A stretch of DNA of 64,000 bases from JAGIBJ01 sp032119595 (GCA_032119595.1 JAUMBQ010000006.1:930001-994000), one strand, 5' to 3'. Numbered from the stretch's first letter, positions 8,543 through 17,267 are shown. Translations and numbers: made by a program. The notes: a model not told the origin generated them from the letters alone.

Positions 8543-8839
8543 ATGCGCGAAACTCCAAGGGTGGCCGCTCTCACTCGCATCACGGTCCGCGCGTCGCCGC
8601 GGGCCAAGCGGCCCGGCGTCCAGGGGTTCCGCGAAGACGGCGTGCTGATCGTGCGCGTCGGCGCGCCGCCCGAGGACGGCCGAGCGAACGCCGAGCTGTG
8701 CGCCGTCGTCGCCAAGGCGCTCGGACTGCGCAAACGACAGGTCGAGGTCGTTGTCGGCCACACCTCGCGCGACAAGGTGATCGAGATCGCCGAGCTGACG
8801 GCCAGCGAGGTCGCCGAGCGCCTCGGCGCAGACGCCTAG
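8543..8839 (+). CDS. DUF167/YggU-family small protein
   Basis: A 98-residue protein. RITVRASPRAKRPGV, then VRVGAPPEDGRANAEL and LRKRQVEVVVGHTSRDKVIEI, match the conserved DUF167 (YggU) pattern of a compact alpha/beta fold with the central PPxDGxAN motif. Family members are cytoplasmic and of unknown function. The ATG at 8543 gives the usual family length; no strong Shine-Dalgarno is visible. It sits alone between the oxidase terminator and the DUF4394 gene. Confidence 0.9.
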   Translation: MRETPRVAALTRITVRASPRAKRPGVQGFREDGVLIVRVGAPPEDGRANAELCAVVAKALGLRKRQVEVVVGHTSRDKVIEIAELTASEVAERLGADA

Positions 8840-8841
8840 GT

Positions 8842-8855
8842 TCAGCCGCGGCTGA
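8842..8855. repeat. 14-bp palindrome just after the DUF167 stop
   Basis: TCAGCCGCGGCTGA is a perfect palindrome three bases after the stop codon. It is a short candidate terminator hairpin or protein site. Confidence 0.35.
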
Positions 8856-8971
8856 GCCCCTGCAAGTTCTCGTCCCGGTTGACCGACCGCGCCAGTTCAC
8901 CGAATCGTGATGGTTACCGGCGCAACCGCGAGCGCCCCCATGCGTTACTGCCCCTGAAGACGCGCTCACGA

Positions 8972-8991
8972 CCAGTCCGTCCAGGGACTGG
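8972..8991. repeat. 7-bp inverted repeat upstream of the DUF4394 gene
   Basis: CCAGTCC-GTCCAG-GGACTGG lies about 30 nt before the start codon and would be in the 5' leader or promoter. It is a candidate operator or leader hairpin; nothing else is recognised in this 180-bp gap. Confidence 0.35.
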
Positions 8992-9020
8992 GGCGCAACC
9001 CGCTTCGGAGGATCCAACAC

Positions 9021-10286
9021 ATGTCACGCTCCCGTCGCCGCATCGCGGCCGCCATCGCCCCATTCGCGCTCGTCGCGGCCGCCCCAGCCGTCGGCCACGC
9101 CGCCACCGCCTTCTACGGCGTCACGACCGACAACCACCTCGTCGAGTTCCAGTCCGACAACACCTCGCAGGTGCCGAGCCTGCCGATCCGAGGGCTCGCA
9201 GCCGACGAGAAGGTCGTCGGACTCGACGTGCGCCCGCTCGACGGTCGGCTCTACGGCGTCACCAACAAGAGCCGGATCATCGTGATCCTGCCGCGCAATG
9301 CGCAGGCCAAGTACGTCGACTCCAAGGCGGTCGACCCGGCCCTCACCGGCGACAAGGCCGCGTTCGACTTCAACCCGACCGTCGACAAGATCCGCGTCGA
9401 GACCAATGCCGGCCAGAACCTGCGCATCGATCCGATCACCGGTCAGCTCGCCGCGGCCCCGGTCGCGGCCACGCCGACGCCCACGCCCACGCCGTCCGTC
9501 AGCCCCGAGCCGAGCCCGACCCCAACGGCGACTCCGGGACCGACGACTCCGGCGACCACGCCCGGCAAGGCCGACGGCAACCTCGCCTACGCCGCCGGCG
9601 ACCCAGGCGCCGGCACGACCCCGAAGGTCACGGCCGCCGGCTACACGAACACGTTCCCGATCGGGACCACCACCGAGTTGTTCGCGCTCGATTCGGCCCG
9701 CAGCACGCTGGTGAAGCAAGATCCGCCGAATAACGGCACCCTGAAGACGGTCGGCCCGCTCGGCACCACCGGTGATCCGATCGCGTTCGACATCGCGGAG
9801 AACAACGCCGGCTACGCCGCCATCTCAACGACCGCTGGCGGCACCACCATTGGTCTCTACCGCGTCAACATCGGCACCGGCGCCGCGACGCCCGTCGGCG
9901 GTACGTTCGCGATCGGCACGACGCAGCCGCTCATCGCGCTCGCTGCGGCCGGCGAGATCAACGACGACAACTCGGCGCCGAAGCTGTCGGTGGCGTCGTC
10001 GTCGACGCAGCTGCGCTCGCGCCTGCTCGCCGGCGGCCTGCAGATGACGGTCAACGCCAATGAAGCCGTCACCGGTGAGGCGCGCGTGAAGTACCGCAAT
10101 CGCACGGTTGGCACGGCCGACGTGGAGATCAAGGGTGGCGCCGGGAGCGATCGCGTGGTCGTGCAGCTGAGCAGCGCGACGCGCGCCGCGATCCGTGGCG
10201 CGAGCGTGCGCCTGGATCTGCGCGTTGAGGTCGCCGACGGCGCCGGCAACCGCTCCTCCATCGCGCGTCCGATCCGCTCGCGCTAG
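9021..10286 (+). CDS. Secreted DUF4394-domain protein
   Basis: A 421-residue exported protein. The signal peptide (about 1-28) ends AVGHAA. Residues about 28-300 alternate segments such as FYGVTTDNHLVEF, LDVRPLDGRLYGV and AFDFNPTVDKIRV, which match the DUF4394 beta-propeller-like domain found in secreted proteins. A Thr-Pro-Ser-rich insert (about 150-185) splits the domain. The last 90 residues (SSSTQLRSRLLAGGLQMTVN onward) form an Ig-like beta module common at the C-termini of secreted proteins in this lineage. A GGAGGA Shine-Dalgarno 8-12 nt before ATG 9021 fixes the start. The function of the family is unknown. Confidence 0.85.
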   Translation: MSRSRRRIAAAIAPFALVAAAPAVGHAATAFYGVTTDNHLVEFQSDNTSQVPSLPIRGLAADEKVVGLDVRPLDGRLYGVTNKSRIIVILPRNAQAKYVDSKAVDPALTGDKAAFDFNPTVDKIRVETNAGQNLRIDPITGQLAAAPVAATPTPTPTPSVSPEPSPTPTATPGPTTPATTPGKADGNLAYAAGDPGAGTTPKVTAAGYTNTFPIGTTTELFALDSARSTLVKQDPPNNGTLKTVGPLGTTGDPIAFDIAENNAGYAAISTTAGGTTIGLYRVNIGTGAATPVGGTFAIGTTQPLIALAAAGEINDDNSAPKLSVASSSTQLRSRLLAGGLQMTVNANEAVTGEARVKYRNRTVGTADVEIKGGAGSDRVVVQLSSATRAAIRGASVRLDLRVEVADGAGNRSSIARPIRSR

Positions 10287-10293
10287 CCGACGA

Positions 10294-10335
10294 GCGATCC
10301 CACGCCACCGCGTGGGTGCGGCGGCGTGGGATCGC
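10294..10335 (+). terminator. First of two tandem hairpins after the DUF4394 gene
   Basis: GCGATCCCACGCC (10294-10306) pairs perfectly with GGCGTGGGATCGC (10323-10335), starting 8 nt after the stop codon. It is probably the transcription terminator of the gene. Confidence 0.7.
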
Positions 10336-10353
10336 GCAGCGAGTTCGGAACGA

Positions 10354-10384
10354 CGGTCACCGGGCATCGAAGGCCCGGTGACCG
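10354..10384 (+). terminator. Second tandem hairpin after the DUF4394 gene
   Basis: CGGTCACCGGGC (10354-10365) pairs perfectly with GCCCGGTGACCG (10373-10384) across a 7-nt loop. With the preceding hairpin it forms a double terminator-like structure, and the same arrangement recurs after the next gene. Confidence 0.65.
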
Positions 10385-10571
10385 CGCGAGCCGCGCGTCG
10401 GCCGTGAGGTCCCCACACGGCCTCGGAATCAACGAGGTGCGGGGCAAAACGAAGCTTGCTTGCCTCCATGGCTCTACGTGAATAGTGTCGCCTCTGTCCA
10501 CACTTTCCGCGCGCGACGGCCTGCCCCCGACGGCCCATCTCGACCGGACTCATAGCCAGCCCCAAGGCGTC

Positions 10572-12773
10572 ATGTCCCGACTCCACCTCCGCACCCTGCT
10601 CGCCGCGCTCCTGCTCAACGCGTCCTCGGCAGCAATCGCCGTCCCAGCGTCGGCGTCACCGCCGATTCCCCCGCAAGGCACGTACACGTACTCGGTCGAC
10701 AAGGCCCGGGTAGCCGCGGAAGGCGGCGAGACGCTCACGCTCACCGGCTCGGGATACACAAGCGCTTCGACCGTGACCATCGGGGGCGTCCCAGCGGCCT
10801 CGACCTTCGTCAACAGTGCGCGAATCGCCGCCGTCACCCCGCAACTGCCGGCCAACGGACAAGACCTCGCCGTGAAGGTCACCACCCCGAACGCGGCCAC
10901 CTGGATGGCGCCGGTCGTCGACGTCATCCGAACGGACACCCACACCACGAGCCTCGTGGCGCTCCAGTGCACGCAGCTACTCACGGCCTCCGGATCGGTG
11001 CCCACATCGTTCCAGGCGTCGCTGATCGCCCGACTGGCTCCTGCCCTGCCTGCTGCCACCGGCCAACCGTTTGCCCTGCGCCAACTCGAGTTCGAGGTTC
11101 GCGTCGACGACCCAAACGGCAGCATGCCGTACTTCCAGTGGGGTGATGCCGCGATCAACGCCCTGAAGGCCACGGTGACCGGCGCCGAGGAGTCCTCGCT
11201 CGTGTTCGCCTCCTCCGGCTCGACGGTCCACCTGCCGCCGTCGTCGTCGAAGTACGCGTACGACTTCCCCGCGACCGGCTCCATCGCTGCGACCGGCGCC
11301 CTCACGCCGAAGCGAGGGAGCGCCGGCGTCACGGTGGATTTCAGCGAGCTGCAAATGACCCAGAACTTCGACGACTACCCGTTGTTCCGAGGCCCAGTCA
11401 ACGTCCGGTGTGTCCCGAAGGAGGGCGACTCGGGCACGATCGTGAGCGTTCCCGTCGACCGACCCGTCCCGGAAGCTCCAAAGGTCGAGTCTCTGAGCAA
11501 GGTGACCCTGCCTCCGACCGGTGGAGCGTCCGTCACGATCAATGGCTCAGGTTTCAAGGGTGCCACCAGCGTGCGGTTCGGGGACGTCCCCGCCACGTCG
11601 TTCACGATCGTCGGTGACGGCGAGATCACCGCCGTCGCGCCAGCCCTGCCCGCAGCGCGAAACGTGCCGCTCACGGTCGCCCTCTCGACTCTGGAGTACG
11701 GGGTCGAGGAGAGTTCCGCCCCGGTCGACATCGTCGACCCGGCCACCGTCAGCACGTTCGAGACGCCCGCCCGGTGCTCTCTGGTTCCCGGCGCCACACC
11801 GAACGTGCCTGCCACGCTGATCACGCGGTTTGACCGCGTCGACGCCGTAGGACGCGGAGAGACCGCCACCATCCGAAACCTCCGCATCGAGCTCCGCACC
11901 CCGGACGGGCCCGCGCTTGCGGGGATGGCCCCCTTCGTGCTCAGGAGCACCGTCTCCGCAGTCGTCCGTGCCTCCGGGACAAGCGCCGCCACCCCGGCAA
12001 CGAGCACGCTGCAGGCCGATGACGGACTTGTCCTCCGGAAGCCGGGCCCCGCCGGAGCCCTGGCGTACGGGATCCCTGAGGCGGCGCCGTTCGGCCCGCT
12101 CACCTTGACGCCGGACGCGTCGAGCACGGAGGTCGGCCTCCGCCTGACCGAACTCGTCTCGTTCGACAACCTGGTCACGTGGGGCGAGGGCTCACTCCAG
12201 TGGCGGCTACGCTGCGTCCCCGAAGCAGCCGACCTGATCGCTCGCATCCCGGTCACCGATCCCAGCCCGACGCAGGCAGCGTTCGACGTGAAAGGCGCGG
12301 TGACGCTGAAGACGCTCGTGAAGGGCTCCGCTCCGCTGGCGGGCACGATGAGCGCTTCGGTGACCTCCGCCGGCGCGGTCGCCGGGCAACTGGCCCTGAA
12401 ACCGACTCAGGCGAACCTCACGGCGCTCGGGTTCCTGCCCGTGACGGCGCAGTTGGCGTTCGTGGCGACGGAGCCGACCACGGGCACGTTCAAGGAGGGC
12501 GTGTGGTCGTCGAACTCGAAGCTGCGTATCAAGTTGCCCAGGGTCACCATGTTCGGCATCCAGATCGCGGGCGGAGCGAACTGCCAGAGCAGGCTCACGT
12601 CGAGCATTCCGCTGAGGTCGACGGGGACGTTCAGCCTGGCAGCGGGCGGCCAGCTGGCGGGGACGTTCGCCATGAGCGACCTCGCCGGCTGCGGCGCCCT
12701 CTCCGGCATCGTCAGCCCGCTAACCGCCGGCAAAGGCAACGCGATCGCACTGAGCCTCACGCCGACGCCATAG
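10572..12773 (+). CDS. Secreted IPT/TIG-domain beta-sandwich protein
   Basis: A 733-residue exported protein counted from ATG 10572, where the signal peptide MSRLHLRTLLAALLL begins; an upstream GTG at 10485 would precede it without adding a signal-like segment. Two IPT/TIG Ig-like domains are visible. One contains ETLTLTGSGYTSASTVTIGG and the other ASVTINGSGFKGATSVRFGD. Each is followed by a larger beta-rich module that begins and ends with a lone Cys (LQCTQLL to NVRCVPK, and ARCSLVP to WRLRCVP), possibly disulfide-closed. The C-terminal part (about 600-733) is another all-beta region. The role is unknown; extracellular recognition or adhesion is plausible. Base composition is like its neighbours. 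Confidence 0.75.
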   Translation: MSRLHLRTLLAALLLNASSAAIAVPASASPPIPPQGTYTYSVDKARVAAEGGETLTLTGSGYTSASTVTIGGVPAASTFVNSARIAAVTPQLPANGQDLAVKVTTPNAATWMAPVVDVIRTDTHTTSLVALQCTQLLTASGSVPTSFQASLIARLAPALPAATGQPFALRQLEFEVRVDDPNGSMPYFQWGDAAINALKATVTGAEESSLVFASSGSTVHLPPSSSKYAYDFPATGSIAATGALTPKRGSAGVTVDFSELQMTQNFDDYPLFRGPVNVRCVPKEGDSGTIVSVPVDRPVPEAPKVESLSKVTLPPTGGASVTINGSGFKGATSVRFGDVPATSFTIVGDGEITAVAPALPAARNVPLTVALSTLEYGVEESSAPVDIVDPATVSTFETPARCSLVPGATPNVPATLITRFDRVDAVGRGETATIRNLRIELRTPDGPALAGMAPFVLRSTVSAVVRASGTSAATPATSTLQADDGLVLRKPGPAGALAYGIPEAAPFGPLTLTPDASSTEVGLRLTELVSFDNLVTWGEGSLQWRLRCVPEAADLIARIPVTDPSPTQAAFDVKGAVTLKTLVKGSAPLAGTMSASVTSAGAVAGQLALKPTQANLTALGFLPVTAQLAFVATEPTTGTFKEGVWSSNSKLRIKLPRVTMFGIQIAGGANCQSRLTSSIPLRSTGTFSLAAGGQLAGTFAMSDLAGCGALSGIVSPLTAGKGNAIALSLTPTP

Positions 12774-12778
12774 CCGTC

Positions 12779-12798
12779 CCCAGGCCCTTAGGCCTGGG
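12779..12798 (+). terminator. First hairpin after the IPT/TIG gene
   Basis: CCCAGGCC-CTTA-GGCCTGGG forms an 8-bp perfect stem with a 4-nt loop, 5 nt after the stop codon. It is followed by CTTCCTTACC. Confidence 0.65.
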
Positions 12799-12812
12799 CT
12801 TCCTTACCCCTT

Positions 12813-12850
12813 CAGGCCCCGTGGCTCCCCCGCTGGAGCCACGGGGCCTG
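12813..12850 (+). terminator. Second, 16-bp hairpin between the IPT/TIG gene and dnaK
   Basis: CAGGCCCCGTGGCTCC pairs perfectly with GGAGCCACGGGGCCTG across a 6-nt loop. It insulates dnaK from upstream transcription. Confidence 0.75.
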
Positions 12851-12871
12851 CGTCGTACTGGCCCAGATCGG

Positions 12872-12924
12872 TTGCGAGGGGCAGTAGGCGATCTGCTATC
12901 GTGCCACTTAGATTTCAAGTGTGG
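12872..12924 (+). promoter_or_regulatory. dnaK promoter with overlapping dyad (candidate HspR site)
   Basis: TTGCGA (12872-12877) and TATCGT (12897-12902, spacer 19), or alternatively TGCTAT (12894-12899, spacer 16), resemble a housekeeping promoter. Immediately downstream lies CACTT-N7-AAGTG (12905-12921), an inverted repeat at the position expected for a repressor site. HspR is encoded at the end of this cluster and represses dnaK operons in other actinobacteria. The dyad does not match the Streptomyces HAIR consensus CTTGAGT-N7-ACTCAAG, so assignment to HspR is inference. Confidence 0.5.
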
Positions 12925-12967
12925 GACCGGCGCAGCAATGTGCGGAACCAGCAGAAGGAGACCCCGC

Positions 12968-14878
12968 ATGGGCAAGACGATCGGTATCGATCTGGGCACG
13001 ACCAACTCGTGCATGGCAGTGATCGAGGGCGGCGAGCCCGTCGTCATCGAGAACTCCGAGGGCGGCCGCACGACGCCGTCCGTCGTGGCGTTCGCGCAGA
13101 GCGGCGAGCGCCTGGTCGGCACCGTCGCCAAGCGCCAGGCCGTGACGAACCCGACCAACACCATCTTCTCGGTGAAGCGCTTCATGGGCCGCAAGGAGGC
13201 CGAAGTGCGCGAGGAGGAGTCGATGGTCCCGTACAAGGTGATCGCCGGCAAGAATGGCGACGCCCGCATCACCGCCAGCGACGCTGAGTTCAGCCCGCCG
13301 GAGATCTCGGCGATGATCCTCGCCAAGCTCAAGGCTGACGCTGAGGCGTACCTCGGCGAGACGGTCGACAGCGCCGTCATCACGGTGCCGGCGTACTTCA
13401 ACGACGATCAGCGCCAGGCGACCAAGGACGCCGGCAAGATCGCCGGCCTCGACGTCAAGCGCATCATCAACGAGCCGACCGCGGCCTCCCTGGCCTACGG
13501 CCTCGGCAAGGACGACGAGCAGACGATCCTCGTGTTCGACCTCGGCGGCGGCACGTTCGACGTGTCGGTGCTCGAGATCGCCGACGGCGTGTTCGAGGTC
13601 AAGTCGACCGCGGGCGACAACCACCTCGGCGGCGACAACTTCGACAAGGCCATCGTCGACTGGCTCGCGGGCGAGTTCAAGAAGGACAACGGCGTCGACC
13701 TGACCAAGGACCCGATGGCCCTTCAGCGTCTCTACGAGGCGGCGGAGAAGGCGAAGATCGAGCTGTCCAGCGCGCAGGAGTCGCAGATCAACCTGCCGTA
13801 CCTGACGGCCGACGCCTCGGGCCCGAAGCACCTCGACATCCGCCTCACCCGCTCCAAGCTGGGCGAGCTCGTCAGCAGCCTGCTGGATCGCCTCGTGCAT
13901 CCGGTCAAGCAGGCGATGGACGACGCCAAGGGCAAGGGCGCCGCGAACATCGATCACATCGTGCTCGTCGGCGGCATGACCCGCATGCCGGCCGTGCAGG
14001 AGAAGGTCAAGGAGCTCACGGGCAAGGACCCGCACCGTGGCGTGAACCCGGACGAAGTCGTCGCCATCGGCGCGGCGATCCAGGCCGGCGTGATCTCCAA
14101 GGAGGTCACCGACGTGCTCCTCCTCGACGTCACCCCGCTCACCCTCGGCATCGAGACCAAGGGCGGCGTGATGACGCGCCTCATCGAGCGCAACACCACC
14201 ATCCCGACCCGCAAGAGCGAGACCTTCTCGACGGCGGAAGACAACCAGCCGTCGGTCGAGATCCACGTGCTGCAGGGCGAGCGCGAGATGGCGAGCTACA
14301 ACAAGTCGCTCGGCAAGTTCCAGCTCACCGGCATCCCGCCGGCGCCGCGTGGCGTGCCGCAGGTCGAGGTCACGTTCGACATCGACGCCAACGGCATCCT
14401 GAACGTGTCCGCCAAGGACCTCGGCACGGGCGTCGAGCAGAAGATCGAGATCAAGTCGGGCGGCGGTCTGTCGGACGACGAGATCAAGAACATGGTCGCC
14501 GACGCCGAGGCCCACGCCGAGGACGACAAGCGCCTGCGCGAACTCGCCGAGGCACGCAACGAGGCCGAGCAGGCCGCGTACGCCGCCGACAAGCAGCTCA
14601 AGGAGATGGACGAGCAGCTCGAGCAGTCCGACAAGGACGACGTCGAGAAGCTGGTCGCCGAGGTGCGCGAGGCCACGAAGGGCGAGGACGTCGAGGCGAT
14701 CAAGTCCGCACTCGAGGCGCTGCAGACCCGTCAGCACGCGATCAGCGAGGCGCTCTACGCCAAGGCCCAGGAGGCTGCGGCCCAGGCCGCTCCCGGCGAT
14801 GACCCGCAGGGCGCGCCGGTCGGCGCCGATGGCGACGACGAAGTCGTCGACGCTGAGATCGTCGACGAGGGCAAGTAA
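12968..14878 (+). CDS. dnaK: Chaperone DnaK (Hsp70)
   Basis: A 636-residue Hsp70 that binds unfolded polypeptides in an ATP-driven cycle with DnaJ and GrpE. The ATPase domain opens IGIDLGTTNS (5-14). It also contains VPAYFNDDQRQATKDAG, INEPTAASLAYG and the phosphate-binding DLGGGTFDVS. The substrate-binding domain has LLDVTPLTLGIE. The helical lid ends in an acidic tail EIVDEGK, comparable with EEVD-like DnaK ends. An AAGGAG Shine-Dalgarno precedes ATG 12968; longer in-frame extension upstream is not coding. It is the first gene of the dnaK-grpE-dnaJ-hspR unit. Length and motifs are those of a full, functional protein. Confidence 0.98.
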   Translation: MGKTIGIDLGTTNSCMAVIEGGEPVVIENSEGGRTTPSVVAFAQSGERLVGTVAKRQAVTNPTNTIFSVKRFMGRKEAEVREEESMVPYKVIAGKNGDARITASDAEFSPPEISAMILAKLKADAEAYLGETVDSAVITVPAYFNDDQRQATKDAGKIAGLDVKRIINEPTAASLAYGLGKDDEQTILVFDLGGGTFDVSVLEIADGVFEVKSTAGDNHLGGDNFDKAIVDWLAGEFKKDNGVDLTKDPMALQRLYEAAEKAKIELSSAQESQINLPYLTADASGPKHLDIRLTRSKLGELVSSLLDRLVHPVKQAMDDAKGKGAANIDHIVLVGGMTRMPAVQEKVKELTGKDPHRGVNPDEVVAIGAAIQAGVISKEVTDVLLLDVTPLTLGIETKGGVMTRLIERNTTIPTRKSETFSTAEDNQPSVEIHVLQGEREMASYNKSLGKFQLTGIPPAPRGVPQVEVTFDIDANGILNVSAKDLGTGVEQKIEIKSGGGLSDDEIKNMVADAEAHAEDDKRLRELAEARNEAEQAAYAADKQLKEMDEQLEQSDKDDVEKLVAEVREATKGEDVEAIKSALEALQTRQHAISEALYAKAQEAAAQAAPGDDPQGAPVGADGDDEVVDAEIVDEGK

Positions 14879-14917
14879 CCCCCGGCACTGCCGGATCACG
14901 GTTACGGAGACTCGCTG

Positions 14918-15583
14918 ATGAGCACCGACCAGACCAATCCCGAGACGCAGGCGACCACCAGCGCGCCCGGGGCGGCCGATCAGGCCGCCCCGGGCGCGGG
15001 GCCCGTCGACCCGTCTGAGGGCGCACTCCGCGCACCCACGGAGGCGGAGGCCGCCGCTCCGGCGCCGCCTGAGCCCGAGGCTCACGACCCGCTCGAGGGC
15101 AAGACCGACGCCGAGATCCGTCAGCTTGCCGCGCAGGGAGCCGAGTACCTCGGCCTGGCGCAGCGCACACGGGCGGACTTCGACAACTACCGCAAGCGCG
15201 TGCAGCGCGATGTCGCCGCCGCCAAGGTGCGCGGCGGCACCGACCTTGCGCGTGAGTTGCTGCCGGCGATCGACAACGTCGAGCGGGCACTCGAGCACGA
15301 GGGCGCCGCACTGACCGATGCTGGCGACGCCAGCGAGGCCGCCGCGCGCATTCTCGCGGCGCTGCAGTCCACGCACGCCGAACTCATCGCGGCGCTCGGC
15401 CGTGGCGGCATCGAACGGTTCGTCCCGCTCGGAGAGGCGTTCGATCCGACGCGCCACGAGGCCGTCGCGCAGCGACCGGCCGAGGGCGACGAGGCCGCGA
15501 ACATCTGCGGTGTCGTCTTCCAGCCCGGCTACGCCGCGGGGGACGAGATCATCCGTGCCGCGCGCGTCGTCGTGACCAACTAA
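14918..15583 (+). CDS. grpE: Nucleotide exchange factor GrpE
   Basis: A 221-residue GrpE. Residues 1-70 are an Ala/Pro/Glu-rich disordered leader, longer than in E. coli but normal in actinobacteria. The dimerising helix (about 75-150) holds RTRADFDNYRKRVQRD. The beta domain ends GVVFQPGYAAGDEIIRAARVVV, the GrpE C-terminal signature. It speeds ADP release from DnaK. It starts 39 nt after dnaK with CGGAG upstream, so cotranscription is likely. Confidence 0.96.
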   Translation: MSTDQTNPETQATTSAPGAADQAAPGAGPVDPSEGALRAPTEAEAAAPAPPEPEAHDPLEGKTDAEIRQLAAQGAEYLGLAQRTRADFDNYRKRVQRDVAAAKVRGGTDLARELLPAIDNVERALEHEGAALTDAGDASEAAARILAALQSTHAELIAALGRGGIERFVPLGEAFDPTRHEAVAQRPAEGDEAANICGVVFQPGYAAGDEIIRAARVVVTN

Positions 15584-15589
15584 GTACCC

Positions 15590-15616
15590 GCGGCGGCCCC
15601 ACGGAGGGGCCGCCGC
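15590..15616 (+). terminator. 11-bp hairpin between grpE and dnaJ
   Basis: GCGGCGGCCCC-ACGGA-GGGGCCGCCGC lies just after the grpE stop in a 117-nt gap. In mid-operon it may act as an attenuator or an mRNA-stabilising element that lowers dnaJ-hspR output relative to dnaK-grpE. No T-run is present. Confidence 0.5.
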
Positions 15617-15700
15617 ACCCCACGGGCGCAAGCCTGATCGCAAGAACCGCCCGAACCCACCCCGACCTGACCCGGTCCCAGAGAGAAACGAACCACCCGC

Positions 15701-16804
15701 ATGGCCGCTGCTGATCCCTACAAGACCCTGGGCGTCGAGCGCTCGGCGTCGCCCGAGGCGATCAAGAAGGCGTACCGCCAACTCGCGCGCAAGCACCACC
15801 CGGACAACACCGGCGGCGACGAGAACCGCTTCAAGGAGATCCAGGGCGCGTACGACATTCTCTCCGACCCGGAGAAGAAGGCCGCGTTCGACCGCGGTGG
15901 GTTCCAGATCCCCGGCACCGGTGGGCAGGGCGTGCCGTTCGACATGGGCGACCTGTCGGACCTCCTTGGCTCTTTCCTCGGTGGCCGCCGCGGCGGTGGC
16001 CCGGGTGGCCGGCAAGGCCCCCAGCCGGCCCGAGGCCGCGACCTCGAGACGCAGGTCCGCATCTCCTTCCAGCAGTCGCTCGACGGCCACGAGGTGTCGC
16101 TCCCGGTGCCGTCGAACGACCCGTGCCCGGACTGCCGCGGCACCGGCGGCCGCCCCGGGTCGTCAATGACAACCTGCCCGGAGTGTTCGGGCCAGGGCGT
16201 CGTCGTGCAGAGCGACGGCCTCTTCTCCACGCAGACGCCGTGCCCGAAGTGCCGTGGCGTCGGCCGCGTGCCCAAGGACGCCTGCCCCACGTGCCGTGGC
16301 ACCGGCCGTCGCCCCGGCGGCAGCACGCTGCGCGTGAAGGTGCCCGCCGGCATCCGCGACGGTGGCCGGATCAAGGTGGCCGGGCGCGGCGAGCCCGGCG
16401 TCGGCAACGGCCCCCGTGGCGACCTCTACGTCGTCGTGCACGTCGCGCCGTCGCAGGTGTTTGTGCGCAAGGGCGACAACCTCGAGATCGAGCTGCCGAT
16501 CTCCGTCAGCGAAGCGCTGCTCGGCGGCGAAGTGCGCGTCCCCACGCTCGACGGTACGAAGACGCTGCGGCTCGCCCCGGGCACCCGCAACGGCACCGTG
16601 CAGCGACTCAAGGAGCTCGGCCCGCCGAAGTCCGGTGGGCAACGCGGCGACCTGCATTACCGCATCGCGATCGAGATTCCCAAGGAGCTGAACGACGAGC
16701 AGAAGACGCTGGCTGCAGCGCTTGGCGCGTCGCTGGATCAGGACCCGCGTGCCGAGCTGCTCAAGCGGGCCGAGCGGCTCCGAGGAGCGCCGGCCGGTGG
16801 CTGA
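15701..16804 (+). CDS. dnaJ: Chaperone DnaJ (Hsp40)
   Basis: A 367-residue type I J-protein. The J domain (about 5-70) contains the essential HPD in KHHPDNTGGD. A Gly/Phe-rich stretch follows. Four CxxCxGxG zinc-binding repeats (about 141-205) read CPDCRGTG, CPECSGQG, CPKCRGVG and CPTCRGTG. The C-terminal substrate-binding beta domains carry VRVPTLDGTKTLRL. It stimulates DnaK ATPase and delivers clients. The ATG at 15701 begins exactly at the J domain. The stop codon overlaps the start of hspR. Confidence 0.97.
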   Translation: MAAADPYKTLGVERSASPEAIKKAYRQLARKHHPDNTGGDENRFKEIQGAYDILSDPEKKAAFDRGGFQIPGTGGQGVPFDMGDLSDLLGSFLGGRRGGGPGGRQGPQPARGRDLETQVRISFQQSLDGHEVSLPVPSNDPCPDCRGTGGRPGSSMTTCPECSGQGVVVQSDGLFSTQTPCPKCRGVGRVPKDACPTCRGTGRRPGGSTLRVKVPAGIRDGGRIKVAGRGEPGVGNGPRGDLYVVVHVAPSQVFVRKGDNLEIELPISVSEALLGGEVRVPTLDGTKTLRLAPGTRNGTVQRLKELGPPKSGGQRGDLHYRIAIEIPKELNDEQKTLAAALGASLDQDPRAELLKRAERLRGAPAGG

Positions 16805-17267
16805 GCGGGACGAAACCCGAGGCCGCCCCGGCGGCCGTGCCGTCCGGCGATGGTCGCGCCCCGGCGAGGGCGGCGAGGGCCAGATCCGCACGACGCGCAT
16901 CGAGATCTCCGAAAGCCGCGGCGTCTTCATGATCTCGGTCGCGGCCGAGCTCGCCGACATGCACCCGCAGACGCTGCGGATGTACGAGCAGCGCGGCCTC
17001 ATCCAGCCCAAGCGCTCGCCGCGCGGCACCCGCCTGTATTCCCAGGACGACGTGGAGCGGCTGCGGCGGATCCAGGAGATGACCGCTGAACTCGGCCTCA
17101 ACCTGGCCGGCGTCGAGCGGGTCCTGGAACTCGAAGAGCGCCTCGCGCATCTGGAGCGCCGCTACTCCGCGGTCGAGCGCCGCCGCCTCGAACTCGAAGC
17201 CGAAGTCCAGCGCCTGCGCGATGAACAGCGCACCGCCATCGTGCGCTGGGTCCCACCGGGCGAGTAG
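16797..17267 (+). CDS. hspR: Heat-shock repressor HspR (MerR-type)
   Basis: A 156-residue MerR-family regulator. The winged helix-turn-helix (about 43-95) reads FMISVAAELADMHPQTLRMYEQRGLIQPKRS, very close to HspR of Streptomyces and Mycobacterium. A C-terminal coiled coil (LEERLAHLERRYSAVERRR) follows. HspR represses the dnaK operon and often clpB, with DnaK as corepressor. The GTG at 16797 overlaps the last 8 nt of dnaJ, and GAGGAG lies 9 nt upstream, so translation is coupled. The N-terminal 40 residues are charged, Gly/Arg-rich and longer than usual. Its binding sites here are uncertain. Confidence 0.94.
   Translation: MAERDETRGRPGGRAVRRWSRPGEGGEGQIRTTRIEISESRGVFMISVAAELADMHPQTLRMYEQRGLIQPKRSPRGTRLYSQDDVERLRRIQEMTAELGLNLAGVERVLELEERLAHLERRYSAVERRRLELEAEVQRLRDEQRTAIVRWVPPGE

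Noticed and set aside
12908..16090. A very long open frame (over 1000 codons) on the minus strand across dnaK, grpE and dnaJ
   Set aside because: It lies opposite three certain chaperone genes, is rich in Arg/Leu/Val/Asp as antisense GC-rich frames are, and has no domain or start signal.
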